A stretch of 64,000 bases of DNA from Hoplostethus atlanticus. Its lineage: Eukaryota > Chordata > Actinopteri > Trachichthyiformes > Trachichthyidae. Positions 58,523-64,000 of the stretch are shown one piece after another (position 1 is the stretch's first letter; every line of letters starts with the position of its first letter). The DNA lies in NCBI GenBank assembly GCA_034670405.1, contig JAXDDX010000164.1, forward strand, positions 186,001 to 250,000, in the 5' to 3' direction. Under the pieces are notes generated by a model, which searched no databases, was not told the DNA's origin, and saw only the letters and a program-made list of their open reading frames with translations. The translations under genes were made by a program, and so were the position numbers.

Positions 58523-59560
58523 GATCCACATTTGCACACGTGTGTTTAAATGAATGAATGGTCCGATCACGTAGCTTCCAGTGGATCACAGCATCGATAA
58601 TATCGTGAATATCGGACAATATCTGAGAATGCGATATCGCACGTATCCACCTATTTCCATTATCTCACGCCGGGGGAAACGATTGATTATTTTGATCTTT
58701 TGCTTCTATTTCTCATGCACTGTTGCAATAAGTTGCTTTTATTTTACTTGATTTACTTCAGCTTCACTTCCTGTGGCACGTTGAGCTGATGTTTCAAATT
58801 GAAGTAAATATTTTTCATGTTCTGGTGTCAAACGATGATTTAAAGGTGTTATAAGGCAACCAACCAGCAGGCCCATTAAAACCTGCCACTCAATATGGGT
58901 TCAAAATGCTGTGTTAAATTAAACTGATCATTTCTTCTTTATAATAGCATAAGGCTTTAATCCTGCTCCGGTTGTTTCTGTCCCATTAGGCATCAAACCA
59001 AACGCATACGTGTATAAAACACAGCATTCAATACATTTCAATAATCCTTATATATACCTAAATAACCTGCCTGATTAAATAAAATTGTATTAAGTCACAT
59101 GGGTGAGTGTCAGATCATCAGTATTACAGTGGAAATGAGAGTGAATATCTCTGTCTCATTGTCTGCTGGGATTAAATAGACCCAGTTAGTTTAATATGGG
59201 AGTCCAAGAATATGGGCGGCCAAGATCGCCCCTGAGATCACTGGCTTTGTGAAATGTTCTTTCAACATGACAGAAATACATGAGATGTAGAAGTTTGTTA
59301 CCATGTGGATTGTTCATAGGGACAAAATGGATGTATCTTGATGTTAAATGGATGTACGGTGTGAGTCCACTACCACTTCATTTATCATCATTAATCAAAA
59401 ATGAATACAATTGTTTTTAGTCAGTTGATGCTTCCTATGTGAGAATACATCATTTAGAACTGATACAAATTTTTACATCTTTGAGAAATTAATATTTGTG
59501 CTTTCTCTGCTTCATGTTCTCTCATTTCCTTTCTTTCTTTCTTTCTTTCGTTCTTTCTTT
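58346..59560. other. intron with (CA)n
   Basis: CA run at 58489-58520, (TTTC)n at 59530-59560. No gene or named element in between. Confidence 0.5.
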
Positions 59561-59564
59561 TTTT

Positions 59565-59958
59565 GCACGCCCCGTATATATGCTGTAATCCTTCACGTGT
59601 CATCTTCTCTCATAGTTCCATATTCCCCTCATTGTTGTACATTGCATATAAATTATATATCATTTTAGTTCAACATTTCCATATTGCACAAATCTCTCTG
59701 ACTCAGTAACTTCTGCTGCTACTGATCCTACTGCTGCTATTTTACATCCTGTTATTGCTGGAATCCAAATCTTTTTCACATTTCTAATCACACATTTCTG
59801 CTCAATATGTCCGAATGTTGGATTTGTCAGTGGAATATGTTTATATAACCCTCATTTGCGCCGTACTTTCTTATTCTCTGCTGTATCCCATTACTGCTTG
59901 CTGCCGCAACGGCCCAATTTCTCCACGAGGATCAATAAAGTTTCATCTTATCTACTTT
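59565..59958 (+). repeat. retroelement 3' tail, second copy
   Basis: TTGCACGCCCCGTATATATG near 59563 and TGCCGCAACGGCCCAATTTC with GAGGATCAATAAAGTTTCAT near 59900-59948, the same two landmarks and spacing as 7890-8335. Confidence 0.65.
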
Positions 59959-60537
59959 TCTGTCTTTCTTTCTTTCTTGGTGTGTGATTTAGGTGTGAGT
60001 TGGTGAGTTAGTGACTTTATAAGTTTTTTTTTTCATTGTTCACAGTTTCATTGAAGAACATAAAAACTTTTCTTTCTTTCTTTCTTTCTTTCTATTCCCC
60101 AGCCTTTAGAAATTGATCATTTATTGAGATTCTTTTCTTTTCACAATGTTCTTTGTTCACGGTAAAAAAAAAAGTATTTGTGTATTTGTTGTTTCGCCAA
60201 AGTTTTATTTTGAAAAAAATGGCACCCCTGAAATGGGCTGGTCAGAACATTGGTCACAACACATCGGGTTGTGATGTAGAAAACTGACCAGTCGACCATT
60301 CAACCAGTCACCACATTTGGGGAAGGGGGAGGGGGAGGAGCATGCAGTACTGCCAGCCAATCACAGCACAGCACAGTTTCTGTCTTCAGAAACACCCCCA
60401 AACCAGCCTGGGAGAGGGACACTAGAGAATAAACAACTAAATATATGATAAAAATATGATAAATATGATAAAACAGGTGTGTTTCTTTGACTCTAGGTGA
60501 TCATATAAAATCTCAGGAACGAGAACCTTCACCCCTT

Positions 60538-60589
<52 letters not shown>

Positions 60590-61020
60590 AGCTACATGGA
60601 GTAAAGAGTACAGTGCAGCTCAGTGGCCCCTGAAGCAGTGGCATGCTGGGAGTGCTTGGCTGGCTTGGCTCAGGGGTCAGGGCAGGAATTCCTCAGGTCA
60701 CAGAGGATTTGTCCACCTGCTTGTATGCCTATTGAGCGATTCAGCCTCTAACTGGAAAAAATATGGAGACGAAGAGTCCAAGGGGGAAGACGAAGATGTC
60801 TTTCTGAGGCTCATAGCAACTCGCCAAGTGATGTTAAATTGAAGTCAGCAAGCCAAAATGACATGGTTCATGAAGTTAAATGAATCTCTCCCTTTGCTCT
60901 GCTGTGTTGTTCTGTCCTGTTCTCCTGCTCTCGCTATGATAGCCTTTGTCTAAACGCCCAGAGGAACCCAAAGACTAGAAAAACTCAAACAACCCTCTGA
61001 TTTGTTCAATTAAACATATA
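59959..61020. other. intron with CTTT and CA repeats
   Basis: (CTTT)n at 60070-60094 and (CA)n at 60541-60590. No gene recognised. Confidence 0.5.
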
Positions 61021-61021
61021 A

Positions 61022-61100
61022 CATAAGATTAAACTTTAATAATCACCGTGGACATTTGGTTGCTACAGGAGTAAATAGCAGCAAAAAGACTAATAGAATA
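61022..61100 (-). repeat. retroelement 3' end fragment
   Basis: Minus-strand CCTGTAGCAACCAAATGTCC then ACGGTGATTATTAAAGTTTA, a decayed version of the end at 59902-59945. Confidence 0.45.
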
Positions 61101-61234
61101 TAAAATAGGCAATAAAAACAGTAACACACTAACTAGACAATAAATCAATACTATAGAATATAAACAATTGTGGGTTTCTATAAACACATGTCAATTTAAA
61201 CACGTTATGTGGACTGTATTGGTTGGAAAAGAAC

Positions 61235-61462
61235 CCATGTGGCTATTATGAAGTTCTTTTAATACTACTGGTTTGGAACATTTCACTTCTTAAAGGGTTT
61301 TTCGCAGCACCATAAAGGTTCTAGGTAGAACCATATGAGCATGGTGCATTAGAGAACCTTTCTAAAAGGGTTATTTACAGCACTGAAAGGGTTCTGCTAT
61401 GCTACAAGTCTAAAGAACCCTTTTCCGGCACTCTACAGAACCCGTTTTGTTAAGAGTGTACC
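61235..61462 (+). repeat. AAAGGGTTCT-rich dispersed repeat
   Basis: TTAAAGGGTTTTTCGCAGCA, CATAAAGGTTCTAGGTAGAA, GAAAGGGTTCTGCTATGCTA and CAGAACCCGTTTTGTTAAGA with GTGTAC. This pattern is a very common fish interspersed repeat ending TTAAGAGTGTA. No coding capacity. Confidence 0.65.
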
Positions 61463-61680
61463 ATGCCCATTGCAGGCCCTTTATGGGGACGGTGTGGTAT
61501 TTACGCAGCGGAAAAACTGCTTGGCAACCGAGGTAGACGGGCAATACCACCAGCAACAGGCAGGCGAAATGAGACCCGGGGTTGAAGAAAAAGTCAAATG
61601 TTTCCTGAAACTTATGGCATTAAAGCAGCAATTCTTAGGCCACTTGGGACACTGTTGACAATCAAAGTAGCCCAAGAACT
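61463..61680. promoter_or_regulatory. candidate conserved non-coding block
   Basis: GC-balanced, repeat-free stretch (GGTGTGGTATTTACGCAGCG, GGCAGGCGAAATGAGACCC). A 62-codon open frame lacks splice sites and resembles nothing I know. Confidence 0.25.
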
Positions 61681-61859
61681 TGCACTATGAAAAAGAAAAT
61701 CCACCCTAAAACAGGACAAGATCCTTCAAGTGCAGTTAGGGTGATGATACCTCAGCAACTAGGCATTTTTTGCAATGCCAGCAGCAGGTAATAAAATTAG
61801 AATGAGAGTCGCAAAATATTTAGAACTCATGCATGTTGTAATATTATACCTTTACAGAC

Positions 61860-62310
61860 CTATAGATGCTTTGCAGTTGCGTCACCAATCTGCTATTAAC
61901 TAGATGTGGCTCCATCATGGAGGTCCACTGAAGAATTATCTATATATATCAGAACCAGGCTAGAAAAAGAGAGCTAGCTGAAACAGATTGTTGTGGTGTG
62001 TCTGTAGATCCATTCAGTAACGTTCTCAGTAAAAGTGAATATTCTAATAAGGTAGATTTGTCTCTAAATGTAGATTACTGTGACTGTAGCCCTAGTCTCT
62101 ACTCCAAAACACTCTGAGTTGGAGCCATTAACCTGAACAAACTGTGAGCTAGCTAACTAGCCAGCAGGCTAATTTAGCTACTGCCACTGCTAACGCTAGC
62201 TTCTACTAGCTACGTTAGCTAGTGTGTTAACAACAAGACAGTGATGGTTAGCTGACCAGATACTATGGGTAGCTAGCTAACAGGTTGACATTATCTAACA
62301 CAAAATCAAT
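61860..62310 (-). repeat. dispersed GCTAGC-rich repeat, copy 2 (inverted)
   Basis: Reverse complement of 52400-52900 with GTGTCTGTAGATCCATTCAG, TCCAAAACACTCTGAGTTGG and CTGACCAGATACTATGGG. The two copies face each other across exon A. Confidence 0.9.
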
Positions 62311-64000
62311 CAGATGTATCAGTGATGAAATTATCAGTTCCTAGTCAGAAACAGACAGAAATTGACAAAGTCTGTTCAATGCCGCCAGAGGTTATGTTAC
62401 ATCACCTGAAAACCCTCTACACAGCACACATACAGTATATAACATTAAAGAACCTCAGCATAGTTTAAAAATGCATGTTTCTGCTTATTTTTGACAAACA
62501 TGGCTGCCATGTCTCTCTCTTTCTCTCTTATTTTCTTATTCACATAAAACTGTCCAGTACTAACAGCTTTAGGAAACAAAACAATCACAGTAAAAGCGGT
62601 AAAGAAAAGCTGATGATCTAATTGGAAGTGTAAATACTTTTTATTCTGGTCTTCTCAAACACAAACATGGAGTGAGGCCAGCTATTTTAGAGGAGGCTGG
62701 CGGCACGCCATGAATTTCTCAGTTACAAGCCTTGCTATTGCTATTCACTTGCATAACAACCATACACAACAACAGCTTTTTGGACTGAATATAATTTTTG
62801 TACTAATATTCATGAACTGTCTATTAATAATTGTTCAGCAACTCATTTAACACAACCATGGCCAATTGGCGAGGTCGCAATAACGGCCCCCAAAACAATT
62901 TCTAGGGACGGTTAATAGATAACCATTTAAAAAAGCATTACCACAAATTGTTATTATCTATTGCTGCTGGCACAGGAAGACCTCGTGACTTCCAACCCAT
63001 TCAAACCCCAATGGGTAACTGCAAAAATGCATAGTGCTCCATCTGAAAATAACTCTGTTTTAAATCTTCAAAAAGTTGGCTTCTTGGAGAGAGGACAGCA
63101 ATCTATCTTTCCAGGATTTTTGCCAAAAACAACGGTCTTGCAATGATGATATACAGCTTTAATAAATATTAGAGCTACACAGTTTTTATGGGTCTGGGCA
63201 GATTGACAATATGCTAGTGATTCTAGTCAAAAGAAGCTTTAGTATGCAAAACCCTATGCAACAGAAGTGCAGCGTGGTCGATGGTATGAGATAGCAGGGT
63301 CTATTTTTAAAGAAGGCACAAAGCAGTTTTAGCTCCTCTTGCTTTCTTCTTCTGACACATCAGCATGATTTCACGGGTGCTGGCAATGTAATTCATAGAC
63401 ACACACACTCGCAGAGAAAAATAAGCCACACACTCTCACACGGCCTTAGCTGCTGAGTGTGTGAGCTAATATTCTGGTTAAGTAATTGAGATGAAAACTC
63501 AAGCTTGGCCTGAGTCAAGTGTTTCCGTCATCATCAAACTAAAAAAACAAAACACAAACTAGTGCAACAGTGCAGACTTGACTGGCCCCTGAATATAACG
63601 GGAACCCCACGTCTCCAGTTGGGTTTTATTTATACCATTAAACAGCTGACGTTATCCCCCCATACACACAGAAAACACGTCATGGCCCTGGGACCGAACC
63701 GAGTCGAGCCACTGATAATGCATTGCGACATGGCATGAACGTTGGGGTCAATGGGAAAGAAAGTCCTGCTTGAGGGAAACCCGCCAGGACGGTAGAAGTC
63801 ACACCAGCATGAGCAGCTCTAGGTTGGTGCGCGGTGCGTTCATGGGCCAGGAAGTAGCTTGGTTATTTTCTAAAGTCAGCCTAGTTTCACTCTACTCCAA
63901 TAATTCTGAATCTGCATTTCAGGTTTCATGCTCATTTCACGTGCCGCCACCCCTTCCTCCTCCAGAGCCACCTAGCAACCACTAGCGCACTTATTGAAAT
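62311..64000. other. intron, nothing assigned
   Basis: AT-rich with few repeats. I see no exon of arid5b or any other gene to the end of the window. Confidence 0.45.

Larger units (their letters stand above)
57368..64000 (-). other. arid5b: arid5b intron upstream of exon A (partial)
   Basis: From the exon A acceptor to the window end. I looked for the first ARID5B coding exons on the minus strand and did not find them. The region holds microsatellites, a retroelement tail, a dispersed GCTAGC-rich repeat and possible non-coding elements. Confidence 0.65.

Noticed and set aside
61470-61658. Possible missing first coding exon of arid5b
   Set aside because: Neither strand encodes the expected ARID5B N-terminal sequence and no consistent splice sites are present.

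Overview
This is eukaryotic, almost certainly teleost fish, DNA. It contains split exons with GT..AG borders, many (CA)n, (CT)n and tetranucleotide microsatellites, and fish-type L2, RTE-like and L1/Tx1-like LINEs, tRNA-derived SINEs, a DIRS-like remnant, Tc1-like remnants and many short hAT-type elements. There is no sign of a bacterial operon, a CRISPR array or a virus.

The only cellular gene I can support is one on the minus strand. Three coding exons, at 57127-57367, 23398-23628 and 59-216, join in frame with consistent codon phases. Together they encode the N-terminal part of ARID5B (long isoform), upstream of the ARID DNA-binding domain. The 5' exon(s) lie above 64000 or were missed, and the ARID-domain exons lie below position 1. 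The window is therefore mostly two large arid5b introns of about 33.5 kb and 23.2 kb, plus part of the intron upstream of the first visible exon.

Layout: 1-4.8 kb holds exon C, a 45-bp minisatellite and a SINE. 4.9-8.3 kb holds a degenerate RTE-like LINE with a SINE inserted in it. 8.5-16 kb is microsatellite-rich and holds a Tc1-like remnant. 17-18.5 kb holds a DIRS-like remnant and a CAGGGT-ended repeat. 23-23.6 kb holds a 205-bp MITE and exon B. 25.1-27.1 kb holds a 5'-truncated L2 LINE. 29 kb holds a second minisatellite copy. 32.1-35.8 kb holds two L1/Tx1-like LINE fragments on the minus strand. 36.2-36.9 kb holds a second Tc1-like remnant. 44.9-45.5 kb holds a hAT MITE with a perfect 8-bp target duplication. 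47.5 kb holds the third minisatellite copy. 48.3-51.2 kb holds a TA-flanked element with about 300-bp foldback inverted repeats and a hAT element nested inside. 52.4 and 61.9 kb hold two inverted copies of one repeat that bracket exon A. 55.3-57.0 kb holds two more hAT insertions with perfect 8-bp duplications.

The best candidates for something undescribed are the 48.3-51.2 kb long-inverted-repeat element, the 45-bp minisatellite that travels with shared unique flank, and a dispersed repeat family whose sequence also borders both Tc1-like transposase remnants. Several intronic stretches look like candidate enhancers by composition only. I could not run any database search, alignment or conservation test.
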